Source: Salinibacterium sp.
Lineage (GTDB): Bacteria; Actinomycetota; Actinomycetes; Actinomycetales; Microbacteriaceae
DNA length: 64,000 bases
NCBI GenBank assembly: GCA_019638845.1
Contig: JAHBSZ010000002.1
Span: 496,001-560,000, forward strand
Direction: 5' to 3'
A program made the position numbers and the translations under genes. Of this stretch, positions 17,489 to 27,439 are shown piece by piece (position 1 is the stretch's first letter; each line of letters begins with the position of its first letter). The notes under the pieces are model-generated. The model saw only the letters and a list, made by a program, of their open reading frames with translations, searched no databases and was not told the DNA's origin.

Positions 17489-17856
17489 AGGTCCAGTCCA
17501 CCCTCTCGCGCTCCGTCGGCGATTGCTGCTACGCGACCCGCGTAGCGGTTGCCACCACGGTCGAACACGACAGCGTCAACCCCTGCCTTCTTGGCGCGCT
17601 CGGCGACGAGCTCGCCAACCTTCTTCGCCTTGGCGGTCTTGTCACCGTCGAACGTGCGCAGGTCGGCCTCGAGGGTCGACGCACTCGCCAGGGTGTGACC
17701 CTTGGAATCGTCGACGACCTGCACGAAGACGTGACGAGCCGAACGGGTGACGACGAGACGCGGACGCGCCTCGGTGCCAATGACCTTCTTGCGAAGGCGC
17801 GCGTGCCTGCGGCCCTTTGCGGCCGACTTGCTCTTACCTCTGGTTCCGAGAGCCAT
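17485..17856 (-). CDS. rplR: 50S ribosomal protein L18
   Basis: Binds 5S rRNA in the central protuberance. The 123 residues contain [45 protein letters not shown] and the end [26 protein letters not shown]. It sits directly after rplF (2-base gap) and overlaps rpsE by four bases. Confidence 0.97.
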   Translation of the reverse strand: MALGTRGKSKSAAKGRRHARLRKKVIGTEARPRLVVTRSARHVFVQVVDDSKGHTLASASTLEADLRTFDGDKTAKAKKVGELVAERAKKAGVDAVVFDRGGNRYAGRVAAIADGAREGGLDL

Positions 17857-17858
17857 GA

Positions 17859-18395
17859 TTACTTACCACTCTTTCCGGCCTTGCGGCGGACTACTTCGCC
17901 GGCGTAGCGCACACCCTTGCCCTTGTAGGGCTCAGGCTTGCGCAGCTTGCGAATATTGGCCGCAACTTCGCCGACGGCTTGCTTGTCGATGCCGCTGACG
18001 GTCAGCTTGTTGTTGCCCTCGACCGTGAAGCTGATGCCCGCGGGGGGATCAACCGTGATGGAGTGCGAGTATCCGAGAGCGAACTCAATCGAGTTGCCCT
18101 TGGCTGCGACGCGGTAACCGGTACCGACGACCTCAAGGCCCTTCGTGTACCCATCGGTGACACCGACGATCTGGTTCGCGATGAGCGTGCGGGTCAGACC
18201 GTGGAGCGAACGCGATTCGCGCTCATCGTCCGGACGGGTGACGAGCAACTGGCCATCCTCAAGAGACACCGCGATCGGGCTCTTGACGACGAGCGACAGC
18301 TCGCCCTTGGGGCCCTTGACGGCGACGTTCTGGCCGTCGACCTTCACCTCAACGCCACTGGGGACGTCGATGGGGAGTCTTCCAATTCGTGACAT
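17859..18395 (-). CDS. rplF: 50S ribosomal protein L6
   Basis: Large-subunit protein by the factor-binding region. It has 178 residues with two repeated L6 domains, an N-terminal [17 protein letters not shown], and the C-terminal signature [17 protein letters not shown]. It lies six bases after rpsH in the standard spc order. Confidence 0.97.
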   Translation of the reverse strand: MSRIGRLPIDVPSGVEVKVDGQNVAVKGPKGELSLVVKSPIAVSLEDGQLLVTRPDDERESRSLHGLTRTLIANQIVGVTDGYTKGLEVVGTGYRVAAKGNSIEFALGYSHSITVDPPAGISFTVEGNNKLTVSGIDKQAVGEVAANIRKLRKPEPYKGKGVRYAGEVVRRKAGKSGK

Positions 18396-18401
18396 GGCGA
18401 G

Positions 18402-18800
18402 TTACCACACGTAGGCGAGGACTTCCCCACCCACGCCCTTCTTGGTCGCCTCTTTGTCGGTCAACAGACCGGAGGAGGTGGACAGGATGGCGACGCCAAG
18501 TCCGCCGAGAACCTTGGGGATCTCGGTCGACTTCGCGTACACGCGAAGGCCGGGCTTCGACACGCGCTTGATGCCCACGATGGAGCGTTCGCGGTTGGGG
18601 CCGTACTTGAGGTCGATCGTGAGGGTCTGGCCGACACGAGCGTCCTCGATCTTCCATGCAGAGATATAACCCTCGGTCTTGAGGATCTCCGCGAGGTGCG
18701 ACTTGAGCTTGCTGCTGGGCAGCGAAACCGTGTCGTGGTACGCCGAGTTGGCGTTACGCAGCCGGGTCAGCAGGTCTGCGACCGGATCTGTCATTGTCAT
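18402..18800 (-). CDS. rpsH: 30S ribosomal protein S8
   Basis: Central-domain 16S rRNA binder, and in E. coli the repressor of the spc operon. It has 132 residues starting [17 protein letters not shown], with [17 protein letters not shown] and the C-terminal [28 protein letters not shown]. It is preceded by a 94-base non-coding gap where an S14 gene would normally lie. Confidence 0.97.
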   Translation of the reverse strand: MTMTDPVADLLTRLRNANSAYHDTVSLPSSKLKSHLAEILKTEGYISAWKIEDARVGQTLTIDLKYGPNRERSIVGIKRVSKPGLRVYAKSTEIPKVLGGLGVAILSTSSGLLTDKEATKKGVGGEVLAYVW

Positions 18801-18894
18801 GAGTTGTGGTGCCTATCTCGCCCGGTTTCGGCATCCGTTACGCGAATGCCGACCTGGTCGATCGGTGGTGCTGGATTGTTAGCAGAAAGCAGCG
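18801..18894. other. gap where S14 gene is normally found
   Basis: Between rplE and rpsH many bacteria carry rpsN or rpsZ (S14). Here the 94 bases are too short for the 61-residue zinc S14, and neither strand shows the CXXC signature or any ribosomal frame. Small inverted segments are present but no clear terminator. S14 must be encoded elsewhere, probably as the zinc-free paralogue. Confidence 0.7.
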
Positions 18895-19500
18895 TTACTT
18901 GCTGTTCTCAGGGGTGCGGAACGGGAAGCCAAGCGCCTTAAGCAGCGCGCGACCTTCTGCATCCGTCTTTGCGGTCGTGACGACGGTGATGTCGAACCCA
19001 CGCACGCGGTCGATCTTGTCCTGGTCGATCTCGTGGAACATCGACTGCTCCGTGAGGCCGAACGTGTAGTTGCCGCGACCGTCGAACTGCTTGTCCGACA
19101 GACCGCGGAAGTCACGGATACGGGGCAGAGCGAGCGTCACAAGCCGGTCGAGGAACTCCCAGGCACGGTCACCACGGAGGGTGACGTGTGCACCGATGGG
19201 CTGGCCCTCACGCAGCTTGAACTGCGCGATGGACTTGCGAGCGTTCGTCACCTGGGGCTTCTGGCCCGTGATGGCCGTGAGGTCCTTGACGGCGCCGTCG
19301 ATGATCTTGCCATCGCGAGCGGCCTCGCCCACACCCGTGTTGACGACGACCTTCACGAGGCCCGGCACCTGGTGCGGGTTCGTGAAGCCGAAGTCCTTGG
19401 TGAGCTGCGCCGTGATCTCGTTGCGGTACTTCTGCTTGAGGCGCGGCTGGTAGGTGCCCTTGGCGGCGCCAGCCTTCGCGGCAGTTGCGGTGTCAGTCAT
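18895..19500 (-). CDS. rplE: 50S ribosomal protein L5
   Basis: Binds 5S rRNA and contacts P-site tRNA. It has 201 residues with a short Ala/Lys N-terminal extension before [45 protein letters not shown], and [21 protein letters not shown] are family signatures. The start ATG overlaps the rplX TAA by one base. It is the last gene before the gap lacking S14. Confidence 0.97.
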   Translation of the reverse strand: MTDTATAAKAGAAKGTYQPRLKQKYRNEITAQLTKDFGFTNPHQVPGLVKVVVNTGVGEAARDGKIIDGAVKDLTAITGQKPQVTNARKSIAQFKLREGQPIGAHVTLRGDRAWEFLDRLVTLALPRIRDFRGLSDKQFDGRGNYTFGLTEQSMFHEIDQDKIDRVRGFDITVVTTAKTDAEGRALLKALGFPFRTPENSK

Positions 19501-19931
19501 TAGTTCGCGTCCTCTGCGGTCGCCTCTGTGGTATCCACATCGGCAGCAACCTTCTTGGTTGAGGCCTTTGCGGCCTTCTTGGTCTCGACGCGACGCGACT
19601 TCTTGAAGAAGCGCACGCGCGTGGTCTTGCCACGGTCATCGGTCTCGACGCGGAAACCGACACGAGCGGGAAGCTTGGTGTCGGGGTCAACGAGAGCAAC
19701 GTTCGACACGTGGATCGGTGCCTCCATCGTCTCGATGCCACCGGTCTTGGTACCACGCTGAGTCTGGCCAACCTTGGAGTGCTTGGTGACGTAGTTGACA
19801 CCCTCCACGATGACGCGGTTCTTGTCAGCGATGATGCCGATAACGCGACCCTGCTTGCCGCGATCTCCACCGCGGTCTTGGGTCGGTCCACTGATGACCT
19901 GCACCAGGTCACCCTTGCGAATGTTCGCCAT
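19500..19931 (-). CDS. rplX: 50S ribosomal protein L24, extended C-terminus
   Basis: Assembly initiator near the exit tunnel. The KOW-motif start [36 protein letters not shown] and the middle [17 protein letters not shown] are normal. After about residue 115 a Lys/Ala/Thr/Glu/Asp tail adds roughly 30 residues not found in E. coli L24 (104 residues), for 143 in total. It lies two bases after rplN. Confidence 0.96.
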   Translation of the reverse strand: MANIRKGDLVQVISGPTQDRGGDRGKQGRVIGIIADKNRVIVEGVNYVTKHSKVGQTQRGTKTGGIETMEAPIHVSNVALVDPDTKLPARVGFRVETDDRGKTTRVRFFKKSRRVETKKAAKASTKKVAADVDTTEATAEDAN

Positions 19932-19933
19932 AG

Positions 19934-20302
19934 TTACAGCACCTCCGGTGCGAGCGAGATGATCTTCATGAACTTCTTGTCACGAAGCTCACGACCAACC
20001 GGCCCGAAGATACGGGTACCACGAGGGTCACCGTCCGCCTTCAGGATCACGGCCGCGTTCTCGTCGAACTTGATGTACGAACCGTCGGGACGACGGGTCT
20101 GCTTGATGACGCGCACGATGACGGCCTTGACCACATCGCCCTTCTTGACGTTTCCGCCGGGAATCGCGTCTTTGACGGTGGCGACAATGACGTCGCCGAG
20201 ACCCGCGTAGCGACGGCCGGAGCCACCGAGAACGCGAATCGTGAGGAGCTCCTTGGCGCCGGTGTTATCGGCGACCTTGACTCTGGATTCCTGCTGCAGC
20301 AT
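19934..20302 (-). CDS. rplN: 50S ribosomal protein L14
   Basis: Conserved 122-residue subunit-interface protein starting [20 protein letters not shown], with [20 protein letters not shown] and the C-terminal [12 protein letters not shown]. The gap from rpsQ is three bases and the gap to rplX is two bases. Confidence 0.98.
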   Translation of the reverse strand: MLQQESRVKVADNTGAKELLTIRVLGGSGRRYAGLGDVIVATVKDAIPGGNVKKGDVVKAVIVRVIKQTRRPDGSYIKFDENAAVILKADGDPRGTRIFGPVGRELRDKKFMKIISLAPEVL

Positions 20303-20305
20303 GAG

Positions 20306-20602
20306 TTACTTCGCCTTTTCGAGGATCTCGACCAGGCGCCAGCGCTTGGTGGCGCTGAGCGGACGGGTCTCGCTGATGAGAACGAGGTCACCAACGCCGG
20401 CACCATTGGCCTCGTCGTGAACCTTGACCTTGGAAGTACGGCGGATGACCTTGCCGTACAGGGGGTGCTTTACGCGGTCCTCGACCTCGACAACGATGGT
20501 CTTGTCCATCTTGTCGCTGGTCACGTAGCCGCGACGGCTCTTGCGGTAACCGCGAGCGAGCTCGGCAGTCGCGGCGGCCTTCTCTTCAGTAACTTTCGCC
20601 AT
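20306..20602 (-). CDS. rpsQ: 30S ribosomal protein S17
   Basis: Primary 16S rRNA-binding protein with an OB-fold. It has 98 residues with the family core [39 protein letters not shown] and the end [17 protein letters not shown]. About 15 residues of Ala/Glu/Lys precede the core. Confidence 0.97.
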   Translation of the reverse strand: MAKVTEEKAAATAELARGYRKSRRGYVTSDKMDKTIVVEVEDRVKHPLYGKVIRRTSKVKVHDEANGAGVGDLVLISETRPLSATKRWRLVEILEKAK

Positions 20603-20604
20603 GA

Positions 20605-20940
20605 CTATGCCTCCTTCGTCTCTTCGGCAACCTCTGCCGCGGGCTCAGCCGCTGCGTCAGTCTTCTTGGTGGTTGTGGCCTTCTTCGTGGTCTTGGCAGG
20701 AGCCTCGACCGCGACGGGCGTGGCACGGATGCCCAGCTCGCGCTCACGGATGACCGTGTAGATGCGAGCGATGTCGCGCTTGACCGCGCGAATACGTCCG
20801 TGGCTTTCGAGCTGCCCGGTCGCGGACTGGAAGCGAAGGTTGAAGAGTTCTTCCTTCGCCTTCTTCAGTTCGTCGATCAGACGCTCGTCTTCAAAGGTGT
20901 CGAGCTCGACGGGAGCGAGCTCCTTGGATCCGATCGCCAT
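20605..20940 (-). CDS. rpmC: 50S ribosomal protein L29, extended C-terminus
   Basis: Exit-tunnel protein that forms part of the docking site for SRP and trigger factor. The start was set at the ATG giving [19 protein letters not shown], since the upstream open frame overlaps rpl[25 protein letters not shown] and [20 protein letters not shown] are the core. Residues after about 73 form a Thr/Lys-rich then Ala/Glu-rich tail, giving 111 residues where 63-80 is usual. The start overlaps the rplP stop by one base. Confidence 0.95.
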   Translation of the reverse strand: MAIGSKELAPVELDTFEDERLIDELKKAKEELFNLRFQSATGQLESHGRIRAVKRDIARIYTVIRERELGIRATPVAVEAPAKTTKKATTTKKTDAAAEPAAEVAEETKEA

Positions 20941-21359
20941 TATGCGTCGCCCTCCTCGCGCTTGATGATGCGTGCCTTGAGCGGCAGCTTGTGGATTGCA
21001 CGAGTCAGCGCCTCGCGGGCCACTGTCTCGTTGACACCGGCGAGCTCGAAGAGCACGCGACCCGGCTTGACGTTCGCGATCCACCACTCGGGTGAACCCT
21101 TACCGGAACCCATGCGGGTTTCCGCTGGCTTCTTCGTGAGCGGGCGGTCAGGGTAGATGTTGATCCACACCTTTCCACCACGCTTGATGTGACGCGTCAT
21201 GGCGATACGAGCTGCCTCGATCTGGCGGTTCGTGACATATGCAGGCGTGAGCGCCTGGATGCCGAACTCACCGAACGACACGACGGTGCCACCGGTCGCC
21301 TGGCCACTACGGCCGGGGTGGTGCTGCTTACGGTGCTTGACCTTGCGTGGGATCAACAT
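20940..21359 (-). CDS. rplP: 50S ribosomal protein L16
   Basis: Peptidyl-transferase-region protein that contacts A-site tRNA. It has 139 residues starting [17 protein letters not shown], with [35 protein letters not shown] across the A-site loop and a normal end. It lies two bases from rpsC and one base overlaps rpmC. Confidence 0.98.
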   Translation of the reverse strand: MLIPRKVKHRKQHHPGRSGQATGGTVVSFGEFGIQALTPAYVTNRQIEAARIAMTRHIKRGGKVWINIYPDRPLTKKPAETRMGSGKGSPEWWIANVKPGRVLFELAGVNETVAREALTRAIHKLPLKARIIKREEGDA

Positions 21360-21361
21360 GG

Positions 21362-22165
21362 TTACGCCTCAACTCCTGCTGCGACCGGTGCGTCAGCCTT
21401 GGGGGCCGCCGAACCGCTATTGGCACCACGGGGTGCGCGACTGTCGCGGCGGTCGCCGCCACGGTCGTCACGGCGCTCCGGACGGGTGGACTTCTGGGTG
21501 GCCTGCTCGCGAGCAAGCTCCTTGTTCGTGATGTCGCCCTTGTAGATCCAAACCTTCACGCCGATGCGGCCGAACGTCGTGCGGGCTTCGTAGAAGCCGT
21601 AGTCGATGTTGGCGCGCAAGGTGTGCAGCGGAACGCGACCCTCACGATAGAACTCGGAACGGCTCATCTCGGCGCCGCCAAGGCGACCCGAGACCTGGAT
21701 GCGAACACCCTTGACACTCGGAACGCGCTGGGCGCCCTGCAGGCCCTTGCGCATCGCACGACGGAATGCCACACGAGCAGAAAGCTGCTCCGCGATTCCC
21801 TGTGCAACGAGCTGTGCCTCGGCCTCGGGGTTCTTCACCTCGAGGATGTTGAGCTGAATCTGCTTGCCCGAGAGCTTCTCGAGGTCGGCACGGATGCGCT
21901 CCGCCTCTGCGCCACGACGACCGATGACGATGCCGGGGCGAGCAGTGTGGATGTCCACGCGAACGCGGTCACGGGTGCGCTCGATCTCGATGCGCGCAAC
22001 ACCTGCGCGGTCGAGCGAGGTCTTGAGCAGGTTGCGGATCTTCACGTCCTCCGCGACATAGTCGCTGTAACGCTGTCCGGCCTTGGTGCTGTCAGAGAAC
22101 CAACGCGACACGTGGTCGGTGGTGATTCCCAGACGGAAACCGTAGGGGTTTACCTTCTGTCCCAT
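21362..22165 (-). CDS. rpsC: 30S ribosomal protein S3, extended C-terminus
   Basis: Forms the mRNA entry site. The first 215 residues are typical ([22 protein letters not shown], the KH-domain [44 protein letters not shown]). Residues about 218-267 form an Arg/Asp/Gly-rich then Ala-rich tail, as often seen in Actinobacteria. The start overlaps the rplV stop by one base. Confidence 0.97.
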   Translation of the reverse strand: MGQKVNPYGFRLGITTDHVSRWFSDSTKAGQRYSDYVAEDVKIRNLLKTSLDRAGVARIEIERTRDRVRVDIHTARPGIVIGRRGAEAERIRADLEKLSGKQIQLNILEVKNPEAEAQLVAQGIAEQLSARVAFRRAMRKGLQGAQRVPSVKGVRIQVSGRLGGAEMSRSEFYREGRVPLHTLRANIDYGFYEARTTFGRIGVKVWIYKGDITNKELAREQATQKSTRPERRDDRGGDRRDSRAPRGANSGSAAPKADAPVAAGVEA

Positions 22166-22539
22166 TACTTCTTTCCTGCCTTCACGTCTGCCGGCGTCGT
22201 GAGCTTGATCGTGATGTGGCTCGTGCGCTTGAGGATCTGGAATGCGCGTCCCTGTGCACGGGGCTGGAAGCGCTTGAGGGTCGTGCCCTCATCGACGAAC
22301 GCCTCGGCGATGAACAGATCCTGTTCGTCGAGGTATTCGTTCGAGGCATCCGCCTTGACCTTGGCATTTGCCATGGCCGACGCGACGAGCTTGTACACCG
22401 GCTCGCTCGCACCCTGCGGGGCGAACTTGAGGATCGCGAGAGCCTCAACGGCCTGCTTGCCGCGGATGAGGTTGACGACGCGACGTGCCTTTGTGGGCGT
22501 GACGCGGATGTGCTTCACGCGTGCGATGGATTCGACCAT
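22165..22539 (-). CDS. rplV: 50S ribosomal protein L22
   Basis: Exit-tunnel wall protein. It has 124 residues with [23 protein letters not shown] and the beta-hairpin region [25 protein letters not shown]-like end; the hairpin that macrolides sense lacks obvious insertions. It overlaps rpsS by one base (TAATG). Confidence 0.97.
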   Translation of the reverse strand: MVESIARVKHIRVTPTKARRVVNLIRGKQAVEALAILKFAPQGASEPVYKLVASAMANAKVKADASNEYLDEQDLFIAEAFVDEGTTLKRFQPRAQGRAFQILKRTSHITIKLTTPADVKAGKK

Positions 22540-22820
22540 TAGCGGCGACGTCCCTTCTTGTCGTCCTTCTCGTGTCCACGGAAGGTGCGGGTGGGCGAAA
22601 ACTCGCCGAGCTTGTGGCCCACCATGGTTTCGGTGACGAACACCGGGATGTGCTTGCGACCGTCGTGCACTGCGATGGTGTGACCCAGCATTGCGGGGAT
22701 GATCATCGAGCGACGCGACCAGGTCTTGATCACGTTCTTGCTACCGGCCTCATTCGCCTTCACGACCTTCTGCAGCAGGTGGTCGTCGACGAAGGGGCCC
22801 TTCTTCAGACTGCGTGGCAT
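22539..22820 (-). CDS. rpsS: 30S ribosomal protein S19
   Basis: Head protein working with S13. It has 93 residues with [42 protein letters not shown] and the end [19 protein letters not shown]. It lies 11 bases after rplB. Confidence 0.98.
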   Translation of the reverse strand: MPRSLKKGPFVDDHLLQKVVKANEAGSKNVIKTWSRRSMIIPAMLGHTIAVHDGRKHIPVFVTETMVGHKLGEFSPTRTFRGHEKDDKKGRRR

Positions 22821-22831
22821 CTTCTTGACTC

Positions 22832-23671
22832 CTACTTGCGCTTCTTGCCGACGTTGCGGCGGCGGACGATGAGCTTGTCACTGGCAAGGTTGCGCTTACG
22901 CGTGCGACCTTCCTTCTGACCCCAAGGGGTGACGGGGTGACGTCCACCGGACGTCTTGCCCTCACCACCACCGTGGGGGTGGTCTACCGGGTTCATGGCG
23001 ACACCACGAACTGTCGGGCGAACGCCCTTCCAGCGCATGCGGCCGGCCTTGCCCCAGTTGATGTTCGACTGCTCGGCGTTGCCGACCTCGCCGATCGTGG
23101 CGCGGCAGCGTACGTCGACGTTGCGGATTTCACCGGACGGCAGACGAAGCTGCGCGTACGGACCATCCTTGGCGACGAGACGCACGGATGCGCCAGCCGA
23201 ACGGGCCATCTTCGCGCCGCCACCCGGACGGAGCTCGATCATGTGAATGACCGTTCCGACGGGGATGTTGCGCAGCGGCAGGTTGTTGCCCGGCTTGATG
23301 TCGGCGGAAGCGCCCGACTCCACGATGTCGCCTTGGTTGAGCTTGTTCGGAGCGATGATGTATCGCTTCGAGCCATCGACGTAGTGCAGCAGCGCGATAC
23401 GCGCCGTGCGGTTGGGGTCGTACTCGATCTCGGCAACGCGGGCGTTGACGCCGTCTTTGTCGTTGCGCTTGAAGTCGATCACGCGGTACTGGCGCTTGTG
23501 GCCACCACCGATGTGACGCGTTGTGATGCGGCCGGCGTTGTTACGACCACCGGTCTTGGGCAGGGGGCGCAGCAGCGACTTCTCGGGCGTCGAACGGGTG
23601 ATCTCGGCGAAATCTGCCACCGAGGAACCGCGACGACCGGGGGTCGTGGGCTTGTACTTGCGAATAGCCAT
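22832..23671 (-). CDS. rplB: 50S ribosomal protein L2
   Basis: Conserved core protein required for peptidyl transferase function. It has 279 residues with [33 protein letters not shown] and the functional [26 protein letters not shown] segment holding the essential His. It lies 19 bases after rplW. Confidence 0.98.
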   Translation of the reverse strand: MAIRKYKPTTPGRRGSSVADFAEITRSTPEKSLLRPLPKTGGRNNAGRITTRHIGGGHKRQYRVIDFKRNDKDGVNARVAEIEYDPNRTARIALLHYVDGSKRYIIAPNKLNQGDIVESGASADIKPGNNLPLRNIPVGTVIHMIELRPGGGAKMARSAGASVRLVAKDGPYAQLRLPSGEIRNVDVRCRATIGEVGNAEQSNINWGKAGRMRWKGVRPTVRGVAMNPVDHPHGGGEGKTSGGRHPVTPWGQKEGRTRKRNLASDKLIVRRRNVGKKRK

Positions 23672-23690
23672 TGTTTTCTCTCCTCAGTCC

Positions 23691-23990
23691 CTAGCCGACA
23701 GCCGTAAAGATGTCGATGGAACCGGACTTGAGCGTGACGATCGCACGCTTGGTGTCCTTGCGCTTGCCGGTACCGAAACGCGTACGACGGGTCTTGCCCG
23801 TACGGTTCAGCGTGTTGACCGAGCCAACCTTGACGTTGAAGATCTTCTCGATGGCGAGCTTGATCTCGGTCTTGTTGGCACGGGGGTCTACCTCGAAGGT
23901 GTACTTGCCGTCATCGATCAGGCTGTAGCTCTTCTCGGAAACGACAGGCGCGAAGATCACGTCTCGCGGGTCCTTGTACGTGACGGTCAT
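23691..23990 (-). CDS. rplW: 50S ribosomal protein L23
   Basis: Exit-site protein that binds trigger factor and SRP. It has 99 residues with [43 protein letters not shown] and the end [14 protein letters not shown]. The start overlaps the rplD stop by four bases (ATGA). Confidence 0.98.
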   Translation of the reverse strand: MTVTYKDPRDVIFAPVVSEKSYSLIDDGKYTFEVDPRANKTEIKLAIEKIFNVKVGSVNTLNRTGKTRRTRFGTGKRKDTKRAIVTLKSGSIDIFTAVG

Positions 23991-24661
23991 GCGCTGGCCC
24001 CCTCATTGATGGCTGCAGTCTTGGTCTTGGGTGCCTTGGATCCAACAAAGGAGTCGAAGGCGGCCTTGGTGAAGACGATGTCGTCACTGTTCACGACGTC
24101 GTATGCGTTGAGCTGGTCTGCGAACAGAACGTGAACCTGCTTGAGGTTGCGCACGCTCTTGAAGCTGACCTCGTCGCCACGTTCGAGAACGATGAGCACG
24201 TTCTTGCCCGACACCGACGCGAGCACGGATGCCGCAGCCTTGGTCGAGGGAACATTGCCCTTGCCCAGCGAGTCGACGACCGTGAGACGCTCGCCGCGCG
24301 CGCGGTCGGAGATGGCGCCGAGCAGTGCTGCAGCGATCATCTTCTTGGGGGTGCGCTGCGAGTAGTCACGCGGCTGCGGACCGTGGACCGTGCCACCGCC
24401 GCGGTGCTGCGGCATACGCACGGAACCCTGACGAGCGCGGCCGGTTCCCTTCTGCTTGAAGGGCTTGACACCGGAACCGGATACCTCGCCGCGACCCTTG
24501 GTCTTGTGCGTGCCCTGGCGTGCTGCTGCACGCTGGGCGACGACGACCTGGTGGATCAGCGGGACATTGGTCTGAACATCGAAGACGCTCGCGGGAAGCT
24601 CGACCGAACCGGTCTTCTTACCGCTGGAGTCAACGACGTCGATCGAAGCGTTGCTAGCCAT
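23987..24661 (-). CDS. rplD: 50S ribosomal protein L4
   Basis: Assembly protein with a loop in the exit tunnel; in E. coli it represses the S10 operon. It has 224 residues. The tunnel loop [28 protein letters not shown] region is intact, with no macrolide-type change that I can identify, and [20 protein letters not shown] follows. It lies four bases after rplC. Confidence 0.97.
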   Translation of the reverse strand: MASNASIDVVDSSGKKTGSVELPASVFDVQTNVPLIHQVVVAQRAAARQGTHKTKGRGEVSGSGVKPFKQKGTGRARQGSVRMPQHRGGGTVHGPQPRDYSQRTPKKMIAAALLGAISDRARGERLTVVDSLGKGNVPSTKAAASVLASVSGKNVLIVLERGDEVSFKSVRNLKQVHVLFADQLNAYDVVNSDDIVFTKAAFDSFVGSKAPKTKTAAINEGASA

Positions 24662-24665
24662 GGCC

Positions 24666-25310
24666 TTACGCTCCCTTCACTGCGTTGCGGACGAAGACGA
24701 TGCGACCACGAGCACCGGGCACGGCGCCCTTGACGAGCAGGATGCCCTTCTCGAGGTCGACCGAGTGGACGGTCAGGTTGAGCACGGTAACGCGGTCGCC
24801 ACCCATCCGGCCCGCCATGCGCATGCCCTTGAAGACACGGCTGGGGGTCGAGGATGCACCGATCGAGCCGGGCTTGCGGTGGTTGCGGTGCGAACCGTGG
24901 CTGGATGACACGCCCTTGAAGTTGTGGCGCTTCATAACGCCAGCGAAGCCCTTGCCCTTGCTCGTGCCCATGACATCGACCTTGCGGCCAGCCTCAAACA
25001 TGTCAACGGTGAGCTCCTGGCCCAGGCTGTACTCGCTCGTGTCGTCGGTGCGCAGCTCGGTCAGGTGACGGCGAGGAGTGACGCCCGCCTTGTCGAAGTG
25101 ACCGGTGAGCGGCTTGGTGACCTTACGGGGGTCGATCTGGCCGTAAGCGATCTGCACGGCCGTGTAGCCGTCGACCTCCTGCGAGCGCAGCTGGGTAACG
25201 ACGTTGGGGGTGATTTCGACGACGGTTACGGGAACGAGCTTGTTGTTCGCATCCCAAACCTGCGTCATGCCGAGCTTCTTGCCCAGCAGACCCTTGGTGT
25301 TCTTAGACAT
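24666..25310 (-). CDS. rplC: 50S ribosomal protein L3
   Basis: Early-assembly protein near the peptidyl-transferase centre. It has 214 residues with [69 protein letters not shown] and the end [15 protein letters not shown]. It is second in the S10 operon, 25 bases after rpsJ. Confidence 0.98.
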   Translation of the reverse strand: MSKNTKGLLGKKLGMTQVWDANNKLVPVTVVEITPNVVTQLRSQEVDGYTAVQIAYGQIDPRKVTKPLTGHFDKAGVTPRRHLTELRTDDTSEYSLGQELTVDMFEAGRKVDVMGTSKGKGFAGVMKRHNFKGVSSSHGSHRNHRKPGSIGASSTPSRVFKGMRMAGRMGGDRVTVLNLTVHSVDLEKGILLVKGAVPGARGRIVFVRNAVKGA

Positions 25311-25335
25311 GGTGAGGTTCCTTGACTTTCGCTGG

Positions 25336-25644
25336 CTACAGCTTGATCTCGATGTTGACGTCCGCCGGCAGGTCGAGTCGCATGAGCGAGTCGACAGCCT
25401 TGGGGGTCGGGTCGATGATGTCGATGAGCCGCTTGTGGGTGCGCATTTCGAAGTGCTCGCGGCTGTCCTTGTACTTGTGAGGGGAGCGGATCACAGCGAT
25501 CACGTTCTTCTCGGTGGGCAGCGGCACCGGGCCGACAACCGTTGCACCGGCACGGGTCACCGTGTCGACGATCTTGCGCGCCGACGAGTCGATGACCTCG
25601 TGGTCGTACGACTTCAGTCGAATGCGGATCTTCTGTCCCGCCAT
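25336..25644 (-). CDS. rpsJ: 30S ribosomal protein S10
   Basis: Small-subunit head protein and NusE transcription-antitermination partner. The start was set at the ATG giving [16 protein letters not shown] and 102 residues; the frame is open for 33 codons further upstream through the leader hairpins. [36 protein letters not shown]-type core and [16 protein letters not shown] end are normal. It is the first gene of the S10 operon. Confidence 0.97.
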   Translation of the reverse strand: MAGQKIRIRLKSYDHEVIDSSARKIVDTVTRAGATVVGPVPLPTEKNVIAVIRSPHKYKDSREHFEMRTHKRLIDIIDPTPKAVDSLMRLDLPADVNIEIKL

Positions 25645-26308
25645 GGCTGACTCACTCTCTTTATTACGTCCGGACTGCACAGTCCAGCGCTGTCGCGCTG
25701 GCATGCTCAGCACTTCTGCTTCGCACCACTGTTTATCTGTCAATTACTGCTTGTCACCACCACCCCGAAGACACGCGCGTGAGCACATGACCATAGGAGG
25801 GTGGTTGATCCGTGTTCTGCTTCCCGCGGCCTAACCTTCGGCTCTCGGAGCCGGGTTATGCACTGCCTGGAAGTGATCCCACGCCACACGGCGGGAAATG
25901 TTGAACTTGTCGAGTTTGCCACATACCGGCGGCCGCTGCAACCCGGGCGTGTCGCGCTCGGCGTGTCGGCAGATCCCGTCTTCGCTGGATCGCTCGTACG
26001 CCCGCGACAGCCAGGCGGGGGATGTCGGCTATGACGCGGTCCATAGCGCAACGGTAGCGCGGCGAGGTCGGGTGCTGCCCCGCCAGCGTTCACCGTATTC
26101 AGGACATTGCGCGCGGGTCACACTCTCCTGCTGCCTGGCGCGGAAGGACATCGAAAGGGAGAGTTGATGCACGGTCCCGCTGGCACCCGGTCACCGCTTT
26201 CCTTCGACACTGATCTACGGCAAGGCGGCGGGCGGCGTCCTGAATACGGTGAATGGTTTGCTCTGCAGGCCGAGCCGAGAGGTTTGGACGCAGCCGCGGC
26301 CGGCCTCG
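25645..26308. other. 664-base region ahead of S10 operon, no gene seen
   Basis: The gap between rpsJ and the end of hutI holds no convincing gene. Open frames exist on both strands, but they are short, rich in Arg/Pro and without family features or good ribosome-binding sites. It must contain the S10 promoter (a TATGGT box on the minus strand near 25790 is one weak option). Its hairpins include CGGCTC-TCG-GAGCCG (25839-25853), flanked by TAACC and GGTTA. Part may be decayed sequence left by the hut insertion; that is inference. Confidence 0.5.
25672..25701 (-). promoter_or_regulatory. two overlapping hairpins in S10 leader
   Basis: Within 60 bases of rpsJ lie CCAGCGC-loop-GCGCTGG (25684-25701, 7 bp) and GGACT-loop-AGTCC (25672-25685), sharing two bases so that they could compete. 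The location suits an autoregulatory leader or attenuator for the S10 operon. I do not recognise a known leader family. Confidence 0.4.
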
Positions 26309-27439
26309 TCAACCCGCGGAGACGACCCGCCGCACAAGGGGCACTCCCGGGCGGTAGGCGAGGTGCACGTAGCTCGGGGAGGCTAGGATCGCGAGGTCGG
26401 CGCGCGCGCCCACGCGCAAGTTGCCGATGTCGGCGCGGCGCAGGGCCGCGGCACCGCCGAGCGTCGCGGCGGCGATGGCCTCGGTGGGAGTCATCCCCAT
26501 CTCCCGCACCGCAAGCGCGACCACGAGCGGCATTGACGTCGTGTAACTCGACCCCGGGTTACAGTCGCTCGCGATCGCAACAGTCACTCCGGCGTCGATG
26601 AGGCGCCGGGCATCCGGGTAGGGGTGCTTCGTCGAGAATTCGACGCCGGGCAGCAAGGTCGCCACGGTGCCACTGCTGGCGAGCGCATCGATGTCGGCGT
26701 CCGAGAGATAGGTGCAGTGGTCGACACTCGCGGCTCCCAGCTCGACAGCGAGCCGCACGCCGTCAGACTCCCCCAGTTGTGCGGCATGCACCCGCGCTCC
26801 AAGCCCGCGGGCGATTCCCGCCTCAAGGATGCGCCGACTCTCGTCCACTGTGAATGCCCCGGTCTCACAGAACACGTCGATCCAGCGCGAGTGCGGCGCA
26901 CAGGCGTCGAGCATCTCGCCCGTCACGAGCGCGAGGTAATCATCGCGGTCGCTGCCCTCCGGCACGACGTGTGCGCCGAGGAACGTCACCTCGGGCGTGA
27001 GCGTGGCCGCGAGTCGCACGGCGCGCTCCTCGTCGGCGACGCTCAGCCCGTAGCCGCTCTTGATCTCGATCGTGGTCGTGCCTTGGGCGCGAGCCTCCGC
27101 AACGAGGCGCGATGCATTTGCGAGCAACTCGTCGTCGCTCGCGGCGCGCGTGGCAGCAACGGTGCGCCGGATGCCCCCAGCCTCGTATCGGCGACCGGCC
27201 ATGCGCGCCTCGAACTCATCGGCCCTGTCACCGGCGAACACGATGTGGCTGTGGCTGTCCACGAAACCCGGGATCACACACCCGCCCTCGGCGTCGATCC
27301 GCTCGTCGGCCGCCGGGGAACCCTCCCCCACCCACACGACGACGTTGTTTTCGATGACGAGGGCAGCGCGTGTGCGCTCCGGCCGATCGGCGTCGTGGGT
27401 GACGAGCAGGCCGATGTTGTCGATGAGGGTCGTCGTCAT
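26309..27439 (-). CDS. hutI: imidazolonepropionase
   Basis: Third step of histidine breakdown: hydrolyses imidazolonepropionate to N-formimidoylglutamate. The start was placed at the ATG (27439) overlapping the hutG stop (ATGA), giving 376 residues; a longer open frame upstream overlaps hutG. Amidohydrolase fold with the metal pair in [13 protein letters not shown], later ligands in [10 protein letters not shown] and HAAQLGES, and the Asp in [10 protein letters not shown]. It is last in the hutHUGI operon. The end lies just after the non-coding region ahead of rpsJ. Confidence 0.94.
   Translation of the reverse strand: MTTTLIDNIGLLVTHDADRPERTRAALVIENNVVVWVGEGSPAADERIDAEGGCVIPGFVDSHSHIVFAGDRADEFEARMAGRRYEAGGIRRTVAATRAASDDELLANASRLVAEARAQGTTTIEIKSGYGLSVADEERAVRLAATLTPEVTFLGAHVVPEGSDRDDYLALVTGEMLDACAPHSRWIDVFCETGAFTVDESRRILEAGIARGLGARVHAAQLGESDGVRLAVELGAASVDHCTYLSDADIDALASSGTVATLLPGVEFSTKHPYPDARRLIDAGVTVAIASDCNPGSSYTTSMPLVVALAVREMGMTPTEAIAAATLGGAAALRRADIGNLRVGARADLAILASPSYVHLAYRPGVPLVRRVVSAG

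Noticed and set aside
26044-26061. tRNA-like D-arm (TAGCGCAACGGTAGCGCG)
   Set aside because: No pairing acceptor stem, anticodon stem or GTTCRA T-loop follows, so no tRNA is called.
25740-26093. 117-codon minus-strand frame ahead of rpsJ
   Set aside because: No ribosome site, odd composition and no recognisable family; it overlaps the probable S10 promoter region.
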